DNA of 64,000 nucleotides from Janthinobacterium sp. 64 (GCF_002813325.1 NZ_PHUG01000001.1:2914001-2978000), one strand, 5' to 3'. Positions 16,681 to 26,258 are shown, counted from the first letter of the stretch. Notes: generated from the sequence alone by a model not told the origin. Made by a program: numbers and translations.

Positions 16681-17430
16681 TTAAAACGTCTTGCTGACCG
16701 TCAGCTGCAGCGCCGTCTTGCCCATGAATTTGCCATTCACGGGCGACGCATAGGCAGACTTGTCCGCGTTCGTGCCGATCACGGCCAGCGCGCCCGTCAC
16801 CATGCCGAAGTCGCGCGTAACGCCCACTTTCCAGTCCGTGTAGCTGGCCGCATCATTGTTCTTGACCTTCTGGTGACCCGCATGCAGGTTGCCGGTCCAG
16901 CCGTTCGTCAGGTCGATATTCGCGCCGATATCGAGGTAGCCGCTGTTCTTGCTGTTGACGATGCCGAACAGGTTGGAGACGGCGTGCGAATACTTGATAT
17001 AAGCGGGGCCGTACGACAGCTGGCCGTAGACTTCCTGCGTGTCCGCGTTGGCCAGGCCTGCGATATGCTTCAAGCCGTTGTCCGCATACACATACGCGAG
17101 CACGCCCACGTCATAGCCAATGGCGTCGTTCAACTGGCCGCGCTTGCCCGCATACAGGTCCACTTCCACGTCGCCGCTGCCGCCCGCATCCTTGGTCCAC
17201 TTGATGGTGGACGCCCAGGCGCCCGCATACAGGCCCGTCGGATTGTTGACGTAATCGACGCCGCCCTGCAGCGCAGGTTTCAAGCGCGTCTGCGAAATGC
17301 CGCGATAACGGTAGTCGGACACGCCGGCCACGTTGAAACTGACTTCGTTGTCGGGCTTGGCCTCGTCCGCGTGGGCCAGGCTGCCCGTAAAGGCGGTCGC
17401 GACGGCAAGTGCAAGTAGCATTTTGTTCAT
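16681..17430 (-). CDS. TorF-family putative outer-membrane porin
   Basis: A 249-residue protein starting at ATG 17430, behind an A/G-rich AAGAAG leader. The signal peptide (MNKMLLALAVATAFTGSLAHA) is followed by EVSFNVAGVSDYRYRGISQT, the diagnostic opening of the TorF (TIGR02001) family. Alternating beta-strand segments run to a C-terminal Phe (LQLTVSKTF), the usual signal for outer-membrane insertion by the Bam complex. Members are predicted channels of unknown substrate, common in betaproteobacteria. It is monocistronic, with a terminator just downstream. The next gene upstream, kdpE, reads the same way but is 147 bases away. Confidence 0.88.
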   Translation of the reverse strand: MNKMLLALAVATAFTGSLAHADEAKPDNEVSFNVAGVSDYRYRGISQTRLKPALQGGVDYVNNPTGLYAGAWASTIKWTKDAGGSGDVEVDLYAGKRGQLNDAIGYDVGVLAYVYADNGLKHIAGLANADTQEVYGQLSYGPAYIKYSHAVSNLFGIVNSKNSGYLDIGANIDLTNGWTGNLHAGHQKVKNNDAASYTDWKVGVTRDFGMVTGALAVIGTNADKSAYASPVNGKFMGKTALQLTVSKTF

Positions 17431-17576
17431 GGTTTTTTCTTCTTCATGGGTGGTATGGGCCTTTGCCAACATGGCGCAGCTGGCCCGCCGCTGCAAAAAT
17501 TCGCTGCAAAAATTTTAGGTAAAGCGTCCCCCCGGCGCGCGCGGCGCCTGTTTTCAAACAGGGGAAAGAAAGCTAT

Positions 17577-18275
17577 TTAAAGGGGCAAGAGCAATCGGTA
17601 GCCGACGGCCGTTTCCGTCAGCAGGTACTGCGGCTGGGCCGGATCGGCTTCCAGCTTCTGGCGCAGATGCCCCATATAGATGCGCAGGTAATGGCCGTTT
17701 TCGCTGTTCGACGGCCCCCACACTTCGCGCAGCAACTGCGGATTGGTGACCACCCTGCCCGCGTTTTTTACCAGCACCGAGAGCAGGCGAAATTCCGTCG
17801 GCGTCATGTGCACCAGTTGCTTGTTGCGCGTCACCAGCCGGTCCTTCAAGTCAACGCGCACGTCGCCAAACTGCACCACGCCATCGTCGCTGGCGGCGGG
17901 CTGGCGCTGGCGACGCAAGGTGGCGCGCACGCGGGCCAGCAGTTCGCCCACGCCGAACGGCTTGGTCAGATAATCGTCGGCGCCCGCGTCCAGCGCGCGG
18001 ATCTTGTCCTCTTCGTCGACCCGCGCCGACAGCACGATGATGGGCACGGCCGACCATTTGCGGATGTCGGCGATGAAGTCGATGCCGTCGCCGTCGGGCA
18101 GGCCCAGGTCCAGCACGATCAGGTCGGGCCGGCGCGTGCCCGCATCGATCAAGCCCCGCTGCATGGTGGCGGACTCGAAAATCTGCCAGCCCTCGTCTTC
18201 CAGCGCGGCGCGCACGAAGCGGCGGATTTGCGGTTCATCCTCGACCAGCAAGGCGGTGGCGGAAGGTTCGTTCAT
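17577..18275 (-). CDS. kdpE: Response regulator KdpE
   Basis: A 232-residue OmpR-type regulator. The receiver domain has the phosphorylatable Asp in LIVLDLGLPDGDG and the Lys of DDYLTKPFGVGELLAR. The C-terminal winged helix carries HMTPTEFRLLSVLVKNAGRVV and the RIYMGHLRQKLE recognition helix typical of KdpE. It is activated by KdpD under potassium limitation or osmotic stress and switches on the kdp structural genes. Its start overlaps the end of kdpD (ATGA), so the two are translationally coupled. A candidate binding site lies at 25968-25984. Confidence 0.95.
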   Translation of the reverse strand: MNEPSATALLVEDEPQIRRFVRAALEDEGWQIFESATMQRGLIDAGTRRPDLIVLDLGLPDGDGIDFIADIRKWSAVPIIVLSARVDEEDKIRALDAGADDYLTKPFGVGELLARVRATLRRQRQPAASDDGVVQFGDVRVDLKDRLVTRNKQLVHMTPTEFRLLSVLVKNAGRVVTNPQLLREVWGPSNSENGHYLRIYMGHLRQKLEADPAQPQYLLTETAVGYRLLLPL

Positions 18276-21025
18276 GATGGTTTTCCTGTTTCGTAGTCGT
18301 TGGCGTCATCGAGTTCGATCTCTGGCGGCGCAGGCGGCGAGCCCAGCGGCAGGCTGAAGACGATGGCCGCGCCCTGTCCCGGCGCGTGCGGCTGCGCGTG
18401 GATGGTGCCGCCGTGGGCTTCGACGATGGCGCGGCAAATGGCCAGCCCCAGTCCGACGCCCGGCTTGTTCGATTCGCGTTCGCCGCGCGTAAATTTTTCA
18501 AAGATGGCTTCTTCGCGGCCGGGCGGCAAGCCCGGGCCATCGTCAGACACCCTCACCTGCAGGAACTGGCCGTGCACCCCGGCCGCGACCGTGATGGTGC
18601 TGCCGGGCGGCGTGTACTTGGCCGCGTTTTCCAGCAGGTTGCACAGCACGCGCTCGACCAGCACGGCGTCGTAGCGCACCAGCGGCAAGTCCGGCGCCAG
18701 CTGCGTCTGCACGGCATGCTGCAGCAATTGCGGGCCGCTGGCGCGCAGCGCGCTGCCCACCACTTCTTCCAGCGCCTGCCATTGCAGGTTCAGGCGCACC
18801 TGGCCGCTCTCGATGCGCGCCATGTCCAGCAAGTTCGCCACCAGGGCGCTCATGCGCACGGTTTCGGACTGCAGCGAACGCGCCATGTCCAGCTGCGCGG
18901 GCGACAAGGCAGGCCGCGACAGGGCCAGCGATTCGGCCAGGCCCACCAGCGACGTCAAAGGCGTGCGCAAGTCGTGCGACAGCGCCGCCAGCAGCGAATT
19001 GCGCAGCCGCTCGGACTCCATCTGCAGCAGCGCGCCCTGGGCCACGTCGATGTAGTGCACGCGTTCGAGCGCGATGGCCGCCAGCGCAGCAAAGGTATCG
19101 AGGTGCTGGCGCTGTTCCGGCACCAGCAGCCAGCGCCCGTGCTGGGCAGCTTCCAGCGGCAACAGCGCCAGCACGCCCCGCGTGCGCATCGGCGCAATCA
19201 GCGGCAGGTAGAAAATGGGTGAAGCCGGCAAGGTATCGGTGCCCGTCCCCGCCGCCTGCGCATGGTCAAAGGCCCACTGTGCGATGCCGATATCGAGCGG
19301 CTCGCCGCCGTTCGGGGCCTGCAAGCTGCCCTCGTCATCGGGCAGCAGCAGGGTAGCGCGTGCGCGGAAAGCCCGTTCGATGGTGCTTTTTGTGATGTCG
19401 AAAATCTGTTCCGTCTGCAGCACGCCGGACAATTCCCGCGAAAACTCGTACAGGGCGCGGGCGCGCGCTTCGCGGTGCGAGGCCACGCGGGCCTGGAAGC
19501 GCAGGCCGGCCGTCAGGTGGCCCGTGATCAGGCCCACGGCCAGCATCACGCCAAAGGTGATCACGTACTGGAAATCGCCCACGGCAAACGAAAAGCGCGG
19601 CGGCACGAAGACGAAATCGAAGCTGGCCACACCCACCAGGCTGGCCAGCGCCGCCGGCCCGCGCCCCAGGCGCACGGCCACCAGCACCACCGTCAGCAAG
19701 GACAGCATGGCGATATTGGCCAGGTCAAGATAAGGCTGCAAGGGGACCAAGGCGAGGGCCGTGGCCAGGCTGACGCCGGCGGCCAATATGTAACGCCAGT
19801 GGCGCGAGGACCGGCGCGGCGCGGGCGCATCGTCATCCGCCGCGCGCCGGGGCGCCGCATCGGCTGGCGGCAAGCCAACCTCGATCAAGTCGATATCGGG
19901 CGCCAGGCTGGCCATGCGCGCCGCTGGCGGCGCCTGCCACAGGCGCGCCAGCGCACGGCCATGGCCGCGGCCACGGCCACGGCCCACGATGACTTTCGAG
20001 ATATTCGCATTGCGCGCATAGTCGACCACGGCGCCGGCGATGTCGGCCGACGGCACAATGGCCGTGCGCGCGCCCAGGTCCTGCGCCAGTTTCAAGGTTT
20101 TCAGGATGCGCTCGCGCTGGCCCGCCGGCAGACGCTGCAAACGCGGCGTTTCCACGTACAGCGCATGCCATTCCGCATTCAACTGGCTGGCCAGGCGCGC
20201 CGTGCTGCGGATCACATGCTCGCCGCCCGCGTGCGGTCCCACGCAGGCCAGCAGCGCGGCGCCCGTCTTCCACACGGGATTGATCGATTTCTCGACGCGG
20301 TAGGCTTGCACGTCGTCCTGCACCCGGTCCGCCGTACGACGCAAGGCCAGTTCGCGCAAGGCGATCAGGTTACCCTTGCGGAAAAAATGCTGCGATGCCC
20401 GCTCGGCCTGCAGCGGCTGATACACCTTGCCCTGCTTGAGGCGGCGCAGCAGTTCATCGGCGGGGATATCGACCAGCACCACTTCATCGGCGCGGTCGAA
20501 CACCGTGTCGGGCAGGGTTTCGGCCACGCGCACGCCCGTTATCCCGCCCACCACGTCATTGAGGCTTTCCAGGTGCTGCACGTTGACGGTCGACAGCACG
20601 TCGATGCCGGCCGCCAGCAATTCCTCGACATCCTGCCAACGCTTCGGATGGCGCGAACCGGCCACGTTCGAGTGGGCCAGTTCATCCATCAGTATCAGCG
20701 GCGGCGCGCGCCGCAGCGCTTCATCGAGGTCGAACTCGAACAGGGTCTTGCCCCGGTACTCGATGGCTTTCAGGGGCAGCACGGGCAAGCCGTCAAGCTG
20801 GGCCGCCGTATCCAGGCGCCCATGCGTCTCCACCACGCCCACCAGCAAGTCCTGGCCATCAGCCAGCAGTTTGCGGGCGGCAGCCAGCATCGCATAGGTC
20901 TTGCCGACGCCGGCCGAGGCGCCGAAATAAATGCGCAGCCGGCCGCGCGCGGCTTTCTTTTCCTGCGCCTGCACTTGCGCCAGCAGGGCATCAGGGTCGG
21001 GGCGTTGGCTGTCGTTGGGGAGCAT
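18272..21025 (-). CDS. kdpD: Sensor histidine kinase KdpD
   Basis: A 917-residue full-length KdpD. The N-terminal KdpD domain has the Walker A-like RIYFGASAGVGKTYAML at residues 30-46. A universal-stress-protein-like domain follows, then four clustered membrane helices of the DUF4118 type around residues 400-500. A GAF-like segment precedes the kinase core with the phospho-acceptor His in SHDLRTPLTSLVGLAESL and the ATP-binding VSDDGPGLPPG and KPGVGLGLAICRAIVE boxes. It senses potassium or turgor and phosphorylates KdpE. It is separated from kdpC by 195 bases holding REP-like palindromes, which may adjust expression relative to the transporter genes. Confidence 0.95.
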   Translation of the reverse strand: MLPNDSQRPDPDALLAQVQAQEKKAARGRLRIYFGASAGVGKTYAMLAAARKLLADGQDLLVGVVETHGRLDTAAQLDGLPVLPLKAIEYRGKTLFEFDLDEALRRAPPLILMDELAHSNVAGSRHPKRWQDVEELLAAGIDVLSTVNVQHLESLNDVVGGITGVRVAETLPDTVFDRADEVVLVDIPADELLRRLKQGKVYQPLQAERASQHFFRKGNLIALRELALRRTADRVQDDVQAYRVEKSINPVWKTGAALLACVGPHAGGEHVIRSTARLASQLNAEWHALYVETPRLQRLPAGQRERILKTLKLAQDLGARTAIVPSADIAGAVVDYARNANISKVIVGRGRGRGHGRALARLWQAPPAARMASLAPDIDLIEVGLPPADAAPRRAADDDAPAPRRSSRHWRYILAAGVSLATALALVPLQPYLDLANIAMLSLLTVVLVAVRLGRGPAALASLVGVASFDFVFVPPRFSFAVGDFQYVITFGVMLAVGLITGHLTAGLRFQARVASHREARARALYEFSRELSGVLQTEQIFDITKSTIERAFRARATLLLPDDEGSLQAPNGGEPLDIGIAQWAFDHAQAAGTGTDTLPASPIFYLPLIAPMRTRGVLALLPLEAAQHGRWLLVPEQRQHLDTFAALAAIALERVHYIDVAQGALLQMESERLRNSLLAALSHDLRTPLTSLVGLAESLALSRPALSPAQLDMARSLQSETVRMSALVANLLDMARIESGQVRLNLQWQALEEVVGSALRASGPQLLQHAVQTQLAPDLPLVRYDAVLVERVLCNLLENAAKYTPPGSTITVAAGVHGQFLQVRVSDDGPGLPPGREEAIFEKFTRGERESNKPGVGLGLAICRAIVEAHGGTIHAQPHAPGQGAAIVFSLPLGSPPAPPEIELDDANDYETGKPS

Positions 21026-21100
21026 GTTGTATTTTAATCTTCTTGCGTAATGCTATCTTGTTATTTTGCCGTGGCGTCAAGCGGCGGCGTAAGCATGTAG

Positions 21101-21207
21101 GTCGGATTAGCGCTTGCGCGTAATCCGACAACATTGTTGGCCCGGACAGTGGTGATGTCGGCTTACGCTGCGCTAAGCCGACCTACGCCGACCTACGCCG
21201 ACCTGCG
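21101..21207. repeat. REP-like palindrome pair plus a 10-base tandem repeat
   Basis: Between kdpC and kdpD lie two related palindromes. The first is GTCGGATTA...TAATCCGAC (21101-21129) and the second GTCGGCTTA...TAAGCCGAC (21157-21182). The second differs from the first by a compensating base pair. The second runs into three tandem units of GCCGACCTAC (21178-21207, the third imperfect). This resembles the widespread proteobacterial GTCGGATTA repeats. Confidence 0.75.
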
Positions 21208-21220
21208 CATCTTCGCCAGC

Positions 21221-21796
21221 TTACTTTGCCATGGCATCGAGCGCCAGATTCAGTTCCAGCACATTCACGCGCGGTTCGCCGAAAAAGCCGATATACGCAG
21301 TTTTCTGCACCTTGGCGATGGCGTTTTCCACCTGAGCCAGCGGCATGGCGCGCACGCGGGCCACGCGCGGCGCCTGGTACAGGGCTGCCGCCAGGCTGAT
21401 TTCCGGGTCCAGGCCGCTGCTCGATGCCGTCACCAGGTCGACGGGAATGGCGCGCGTATTGCCGGGATCAGCTTCCTTCAGGGCGGCGATGCGCGCCTTG
21501 ACGGCGTCCACCAGGGCGGGATTGCTCGGTCCCTGGTTCGAGCCGCCAGAACCGGCGCCGTTATTGGCCATCGGCGCGGTGGCCGATGGACGGCCCCAGA
21601 AATACTTGGGCGAGGTGAAGGACTGGCCGATCAGCATCGAGCCGACGGGCTTGCCACCACGCTCGACGATGCTGCCGTTGACTTCATCGCTGAAAGCCAG
21701 CTGCCCGATGCCGGCCGTGGCAAACGGATAGACCACGCCGCAGATCACGGTCAGCGCGGCAAACAGGACCAGGGCGGGACGTACGATAGTGCTCAT
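21221..21796 (-). CDS. kdpC: Potassium-transporting ATPase subunit C
   Basis: A 191-residue KdpC: one N-terminal membrane helix (residues 8-30) and a periplasmic domain with the family motif YFWGRPSATAPMANNGAGSGGSNQGPSNPAL. KdpC stabilises the KdpFABC complex and supports high-affinity K+ binding. It ends ten bases before a REP-like region and starts ten bases after kdpB. Length and motifs are normal. Confidence 0.95.
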   Translation of the reverse strand: MSTIVRPALVLFAALTVICGVVYPFATAGIGQLAFSDEVNGSIVERGGKPVGSMLIGQSFTSPKYFWGRPSATAPMANNGAGSGGSNQGPSNPALVDAVKARIAALKEADPGNTRAIPVDLVTASSSGLDPEISLAAALYQAPRVARVRAMPLAQVENAIAKVQKTAYIGFFGEPRVNVLELNLALDAMAK

Positions 21797-21806
21797 GATG
21801 GTTCCT

Positions 21807-23891
21807 TTAGACTAAATTGAGTGCGGACAGCAGCATGTCGATCAGCTTGATGCCGATGAAGGGCAGGACGATGCCGCCCAGGCCGTAGATCAGCAGATTG
21901 CGGCGCAACAGGCTGGCCGCGCCGATGGCCCGGTATTGCACGCCTTTGAGCGCCAGCGGAATCAGCACGACGATGATCAGGGCATTGAAGATCACGGCCG
22001 ACATGATGGCCGACGCGGGGCTGGACAAATGCATGATGTCGAGCGCCTTCAATTGCGGATAGGTGCCCACGAACGCGGCCGGGATGATGGCGAAGTACTT
22101 GGCGATGTCGTTCGAAATCGAGAACGTCGTCAGCGAACCGCGCGTCATCAGCATCTGCTTGCCGATTTCAACGATTTCCAGCAGCTTGGTCGGATTCGAA
22201 TCGAGGTCGACCATATTGCCCGCCTCTTTCGCCGCCTGCGTGCCCGAATTCATGGCCACGGCCACGTCGGCCTGCGCCAGCGCCGGCGCGTCATTGGTGC
22301 CGTCGCCCGTCATCGCCACCAGGCGGCCTTCGGACTGGTAGCTGCGGATCAGTTTCAGCTTGTCTTCCGGCGTCGCTTCGGCAAGGAAATCGTCCACGCC
22401 CGCTTCGGCGGCAATCGCGGCGGCCGTCAGCTTGTTGTCGCCCGTGATCATGACGGTCTTGATGCCCATGCGGCGCAATTCCGCAAAACGCTCCTTGATG
22501 CCGCCCTTGACGATATCCTTCAGTTCCACGACACCCATGACGCGGCCATCGTCGACCACCACCAGCGGCGTGCTGCCACGGCGCGCGATGTCGTCGACGG
22601 CGCGCGCCACCTCGGCCGGATATGGCTGGCCCAGCGCTTCCACATACTTTTTCATGGAATCGGCCGCGCCCTTGCGCAGCTGGCGCACCTGCTGCTCGCC
22701 CGGAATATCCACGCCGCTCATGCGCGTTTGCGCCGTGAAGGGCACGAAGGTGGCGTGCAGGCTGGCCATCTCGCGTTCGCGGATGTTGAACTTCTGCTTG
22801 GCCAGCACGACGATGCTGCGACCTTCCGGCGTTTCATCGGCCAGCGAAGCCAGTTGCGCCGCGTCGGCCAGCTGCTGCTCCGTCACGCCGGGCGCCGGCA
22901 CAAAGGTCGAGGCCTGGCGGTTGCCCAGGGTGATGGTGCCCGTTTTATCGAGCAGCAGCACGTCCACATCGCCGGCCGCTTCCACGGCGCGCCCCGACGT
23001 GGCGATCACATTGGCCTGCATCATGCGGCTCATGCCGGCTACGCCGATGGCGGACAACAAACCGCCGATGGTGGTCGGAATCAGACACACGAGCAGCGCG
23101 ATCAGCACCGTGATCGTCACCGGCGTGCCAGTGCCGGCCGCCGCCACGGAAAACAGCGAATACGGCAGCAGGGTCACGGTGACGATCAGGAACACGATCG
23201 ACAGCGCCACGAGCAAAATCGTCAGGGCGATTTCATTCGGCGTCTTCTGGCGCTTGGCGCCTTCGACCATGGCGATCATGCGGTCGATGAACGCTTCGCC
23301 CGGGTTGACGGAAACGCGCACCAGCAGCCAGTCCGACAGCACGCGGGTGCCGCCCGTCACAGCCGAAAAATCGCCGCCCGATTCGCGGATCACGGGTGCC
23401 GATTCGCCCGTGATGGCGCTTTCGTCGACGGAAGCTACGCCGGCCGTCACTTCACCGTCGGCGGGAATGACGTCACCCGCCTCGACCAGCACCGTCATGC
23501 CCTTGCGCAGATCGGTGGCCGGCGTGGGCAGCCAGGAGGTGCCGTACTTCGGCGTTTGCATTTTCTTTGCCATCACCGTCTGCTTGAGGGCGCGCAGCGA
23601 GGCCGCCTGGGCCTTGCTGCGGCCTTCGGCCAGCGCTTCGGCGAAGTTCGCGAACAGCACGGTAAACCATAGCCACACGGCGACGGCGAGGATGAAGCCG
23701 AACGGCGCTTCACCCTGGCCACCGCTGATCCCGGCCTGGGTCGCCAGCAGGCTCGTGATGATGCTGCCGACGTAGACGACGAACATCACGGGGCTGCGCC
23801 ACTGCGTGCGGGGGTCGAGTTTTTTGAACGCATCGACGACGGCGGGGCCGATCAGTGCGGAATCGAACAAAGTCAGGCTTGTGCGTGACAT
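21807..23891 (-). CDS. kdpB: Potassium-transporting P-type ATPase subunit B
   Basis: A 694-residue P-type ATPase catalytic subunit that hydrolyses ATP to power K+ uptake. The actuator loop has [10 protein letters not shown], the phosphorylation site is [16 protein letters not shown], the nucleotide-binding domain follows, and the hinge has [21 protein letters not shown]. About seven membrane helices are present. The Ser phosphorylated for inhibition in E. coli lies in the TGES loop, which is also preserved here. It is in the normal position between kdpA and kdpC, nine to ten bases from each. Confidence 0.97.
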   Translation of the reverse strand: MSRTSLTLFDSALIGPAVVDAFKKLDPRTQWRSPVMFVVYVGSIITSLLATQAGISGGQGEAPFGFILAVAVWLWFTVLFANFAEALAEGRSKAQAASLRALKQTVMAKKMQTPKYGTSWLPTPATDLRKGMTVLVEAGDVIPADGEVTAGVASVDESAITGESAPVIRESGGDFSAVTGGTRVLSDWLLVRVSVNPGEAFIDRMIAMVEGAKRQKTPNEIALTILLVALSIVFLIVTVTLLPYSLFSVAAAGTGTPVTITVLIALLVCLIPTTIGGLLSAIGVAGMSRMMQANVIATSGRAVEAAGDVDVLLLDKTGTITLGNRQASTFVPAPGVTEQQLADAAQLASLADETPEGRSIVVLAKQKFNIREREMASLHATFVPFTAQTRMSGVDIPGEQQVRQLRKGAADSMKKYVEALGQPYPAEVARAVDDIARRGSTPLVVVDDGRVMGVVELKDIVKGGIKERFAELRRMGIKTVMITGDNKLTAAAIAAEAGVDDFLAEATPEDKLKLIRSYQSEGRLVAMTGDGTNDAPALAQADVAVAMNSGTQAAKEAGNMVDLDSNPTKLLEIVEIGKQMLMTRGSLTTFSISNDIAKYFAIIPAAFVGTYPQLKALDIMHLSSPASAIMSAVIFNALIIVVLIPLALKGVQYRAIGAASLLRRNLLIYGLGGIVLPFIGIKLIDMLLSALNLV

Positions 23892-23900
23892 GGTAGCCTC

Positions 23901-25706
23901 TTATTTGATGAAAAGTTGCAGGTGTTCGACGATCGGGCCCAGGGCCAGCGCGGGAACGTAATTCAATACGCCAACCAGCACGACGACGCCGATCAGCAAG
24001 CCGATGAACATGGGGCCGTGCGTGGGCATGGTGCCGGCGTTGGCCGACAGGCGCTGCTTAGCCGCCAGCGAACCGGCCACCGCCAGCACGGGCACGATCA
24101 CGCCGAAGCGGCCGAACCACATGGCGATCGCCAGCATCACGTTGTAGAACGGCGTGTTGGCGGACAGGCCGGCAAACGCGCTGCCGTTGTTGTTGGCCGC
24201 CGACGTGAAGGCATACAGGATCTCCGAGAAGCCGTGCGCGCCCGGATTGGCCACGCCGATCTTGCCCGGTTCGACCATCACGGCAATCGCCGTACCCGTC
24301 AATACCAGCGCTGGCGTAATCAGGATGGCCAGCGACACCATCTTCATTTCATAGGCCTGGATTTTCTTGCCCAGGTATTCAGGCGTGCGGCCTATCATCA
24401 GGCCGGCGATGAAGACGGCCAGGATCGCAAACATCAGCATGCCGTACAGGCCCGTGCCCACGCCGCCGAAGATCACTTCGCCGAATTGCATCAGCAGCAG
24501 CGGCACCATGCCGCCCAGCGGCATGTAGGAGTCGTGCATGGAATTGACGGCGCCGCACGATGCCCCCGTCGTCACCGCTGCGAACAGGGTCGAGGAGCTG
24601 ATGCCGAAGCGCGTTTCCTTGCCTTCCATATTGCCGCCCGATTGCAGGCTGCTGGCCTGTTGGTCCACGCCCAAGGCTTGCAAGGCGGGATTGGCTTGCT
24701 GCTCGGCGCTCATCACGCCGACCGTCATGACGACGAAGATCAGGCTCATCGCGGCCAGCACTGCCCAGCCCTGGCGCAGGTCGCCCACCATGCGGCCAAA
24801 GGTGAAGCACAGGCCGGCGGGAATGATGAAAATGGCCAGCATCTGCAGAAAGTTCGACAGCACGGTCGGGTTTTCATACGGGTGCGAGGAATTGGCATTG
24901 AAGAAGCCGCCGCCATTCGTGCCCAGCAGCTTGATCGATTCCTGCGACGCGACGGGGCCCATGGCGATCGTCTGCGTGGTCGCCACTTGCGCTTCCATCA
25001 CGGGTTTACCGCCCGTATCGAGCACGGGCTGGCCGTCGGCCGTCAGCTTCGGCGTTTCATACGCCACGTGGTCGAGCAGGGTCACTTCCTTGTAAGCGGA
25101 AAAATTCTGGATCATGCCTTCGCCCATGAAGACGACGGACAGGGCCAGGGAGAGCGGCAGCAGGATGTACAGGGTCGAGCGCACCAGGTCGACCCAGAAA
25201 TTGCCGATCGATTTGCCCGAGCGCGAGGCGAAGCCGCGCACCAGCGCGAAGATCACGGCGATGCCGGTGGCCGCCGAGAAGAAGTTCTGGCATGCCATGC
25301 CCAGCATCTGGGTCAAATAGCTCATGGTCTGTTCGCCGCCGTAGCCCTGCCAGTTGGTATTGGCGACGAAGCTGACGGTGGTATTGAACGAGGAATCGGG
25401 GCTGACGGCGCCCAGGCCCTGTGGATTCAACGGTAAAAAACCCTGCAGGCGCTGCAAGCCGTAGACGAAGACGGCGCCCACGGTGTTAAACACGATCAGG
25501 GCGATGGCATAGCTTTTCCAGCCCATGGCCTTGTCGGCAGGCAGGCCGGACCAGCGGTACAGCAGGTTTTCCAGCTTTTGCAGCCAGCCCAGGCCGCGCA
25601 CGGGGCCGTCGCCGGCCACCTTGGCCATGTACAGGCCCAGCGGATAGCCGGCGGCCAGCAGCACTGCCAGGAAGGCCACCAGCAGCAATATCGATTGCGT
25701 CGTCAT
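23901..25706 (-). CDS. kdpA: Potassium-transporting ATPase subunit A
   Basis: A 601-residue channel-like subunit with about ten membrane helices and the selectivity-filter loops of the Trk/Ktr superfamily, for example FVANTNWQGYGGEQTMSYLTQ, SIKLLGTNGGGFFNANSSHP and AVTTGASCGAVNSMHDS. The start is ATG 25706, which shares a base with the kdpF stop codon and has a GGAGGA site seven bases upstream; GTG 25709 is an alternative. KdpA binds and conducts K+ in the KdpFABC complex. Confidence 0.96.
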   Translation of the reverse strand: MTTQSILLLVAFLAVLLAAGYPLGLYMAKVAGDGPVRGLGWLQKLENLLYRWSGLPADKAMGWKSYAIALIVFNTVGAVFVYGLQRLQGFLPLNPQGLGAVSPDSSFNTTVSFVANTNWQGYGGEQTMSYLTQMLGMACQNFFSAATGIAVIFALVRGFASRSGKSIGNFWVDLVRSTLYILLPLSLALSVVFMGEGMIQNFSAYKEVTLLDHVAYETPKLTADGQPVLDTGGKPVMEAQVATTQTIAMGPVASQESIKLLGTNGGGFFNANSSHPYENPTVLSNFLQMLAIFIIPAGLCFTFGRMVGDLRQGWAVLAAMSLIFVVMTVGVMSAEQQANPALQALGVDQQASSLQSGGNMEGKETRFGISSSTLFAAVTTGASCGAVNSMHDSYMPLGGMVPLLLMQFGEVIFGGVGTGLYGMLMFAILAVFIAGLMIGRTPEYLGKKIQAYEMKMVSLAILITPALVLTGTAIAVMVEPGKIGVANPGAHGFSEILYAFTSAANNNGSAFAGLSANTPFYNVMLAIAMWFGRFGVIVPVLAVAGSLAAKQRLSANAGTMPTHGPMFIGLLIGVVVLVGVLNYVPALALGPIVEHLQLFIK

Positions 25707-25795
25707 CACAGTTCCTCCGCCTTCAGCAGCGCCACCAGCAGGTACACGAGCAGGCCAGCCGAGACCACGGCGCCCAGCACATAAAACGCGTTCAT
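25706..25795 (-). CDS. kdpF: Potassium-transporting ATPase small subunit F
   Basis: A 29-residue protein, MNAFYVLGAVVSAGLLVYLL..., with one membrane helix and the KAEEL ending typical of KdpF. It stabilises the KdpFABC complex in the membrane. Its stop codon overlaps the kdpA start, and its start overlaps the stop of a second tiny membrane ORF upstream. Confidence 0.9.
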   Translation of the reverse strand: MNAFYVLGAVVSAGLLVYLLVALLKAEEL

Positions 25796-25884
25796 TTGAC
25801 GCTCCCTAATTTGTCGCAGGCGACGGCAAAGCCGGCCGCCACAACGAAAAAAACGGCAATCAAGCCGAGATACACGAGATCCAT
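25792..25884 (-). CDS. 30-residue membrane miniprotein ahead of kdpF
   Basis: A tiny ORF, M-D-L-V-Y-L-G-L-I-A-V-F-F-V-V-A-A-G-F-A followed by VACDKLGSVK. It is one hydrophobic helix with a charged C-terminus. GAGGGTGGGA immediately upstream can act as its ribosome binding site. Its TGA stop overlaps the kdpF ATG (ATGA), the coupling used throughout this operon. Similar one-helix ORFs occur just ahead of kdpF in other betaproteobacteria as far as I recall. A role in the Kdp complex is inference. Confidence 0.7.
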   Translation of the reverse strand: MDLVYLGLIAVFFVVAAGFAVACDKLGSVK

Positions 25885-25967
25885 TCCCACCCTCATTCAG
25901 GTTTGTTTTGATAGTGAGCAGATTAGCCAAAAGGGTCTAAAAAATTCGTAAAGACTGGGGAGGTGCT

Positions 25968-25984
25968 TGTAAACAAGATGTAAA
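25968..25984 (-). promoter_or_regulatory. Candidate KdpE binding site
   Basis: On the minus strand this reads TTTACA-TCTTG-TTTACA, two direct hexamers one helical turn apart. The E. coli KdpE site is TTTATA-N5-TTTACA, the same 17-base plan. It lies 84 bases upstream of the first ORF of the operon. A third half-site-like TTTACG is at 25947-25952. Confidence 0.65.
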
Positions 25985-26160
25985 AACGGCGGCTTTGCCG
26001 CATAAAATCCATCACAATTGGCGTAAAACCACGCCTGAGGCGCACTGTTGTTGCCCTGGAGTAGCGCTATTGCTCGCTGGACAAGATAGAATGCGCGAGC
26101 GTCCGCACAAGGACGCCTAGCCTGCCGCACTGCCCTCTGCCAGTGACGCTGGACGGAATA

Positions 26161-26180
26161 TACTGTATATTTATACAGTT
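26161..26180. promoter_or_regulatory. LexA (SOS) box upstream of parE
   Basis: TACTGTATATTTATACAGTT differs from the E. coli LexA consensus TACTGTATATATATACAGTA at only two positions and has the full CTGT-N8-ACAG core (26163-26178). A -10-like TATACT (26159-26164) overlaps it. The next gene, parE, starts 79 bases downstream; nothing convincing reads away on the other strand. Confidence 0.8.
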
Positions 26181-26258
26181 ATCGCCGCCGTTGTCACTGC
26201 GCACCGCAGTGCCCCGGCCTGGCGTTCCAACCACTGTCTTTACTTAGCTTGAACACGT

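Larger units (their letters stand above)
25885..26258. other. Divergent control region between the kdp operon and parE
   Basis: This 374-base gap holds the kdp control region on the left, including a KdpE-like site at 25968-25984, and a LexA box at 26161-26180 on the right. The kdp side is A/T-rich (25920-25990), unlike its surroundings. A 77-codon minus-strand open frame at 25897-26130 has no ribosome binding site or recognisable features and is not called. Confidence 0.6.

Noticed and set aside
25897..26130. 77-codon minus-strand frame in the kdp-parE gap, as a possible SOS gene owning the LexA box
   Set aside because: No ribosome site, no features, and it starts at 26130, on the kdp side of the box; it also overlaps the candidate KdpE site.
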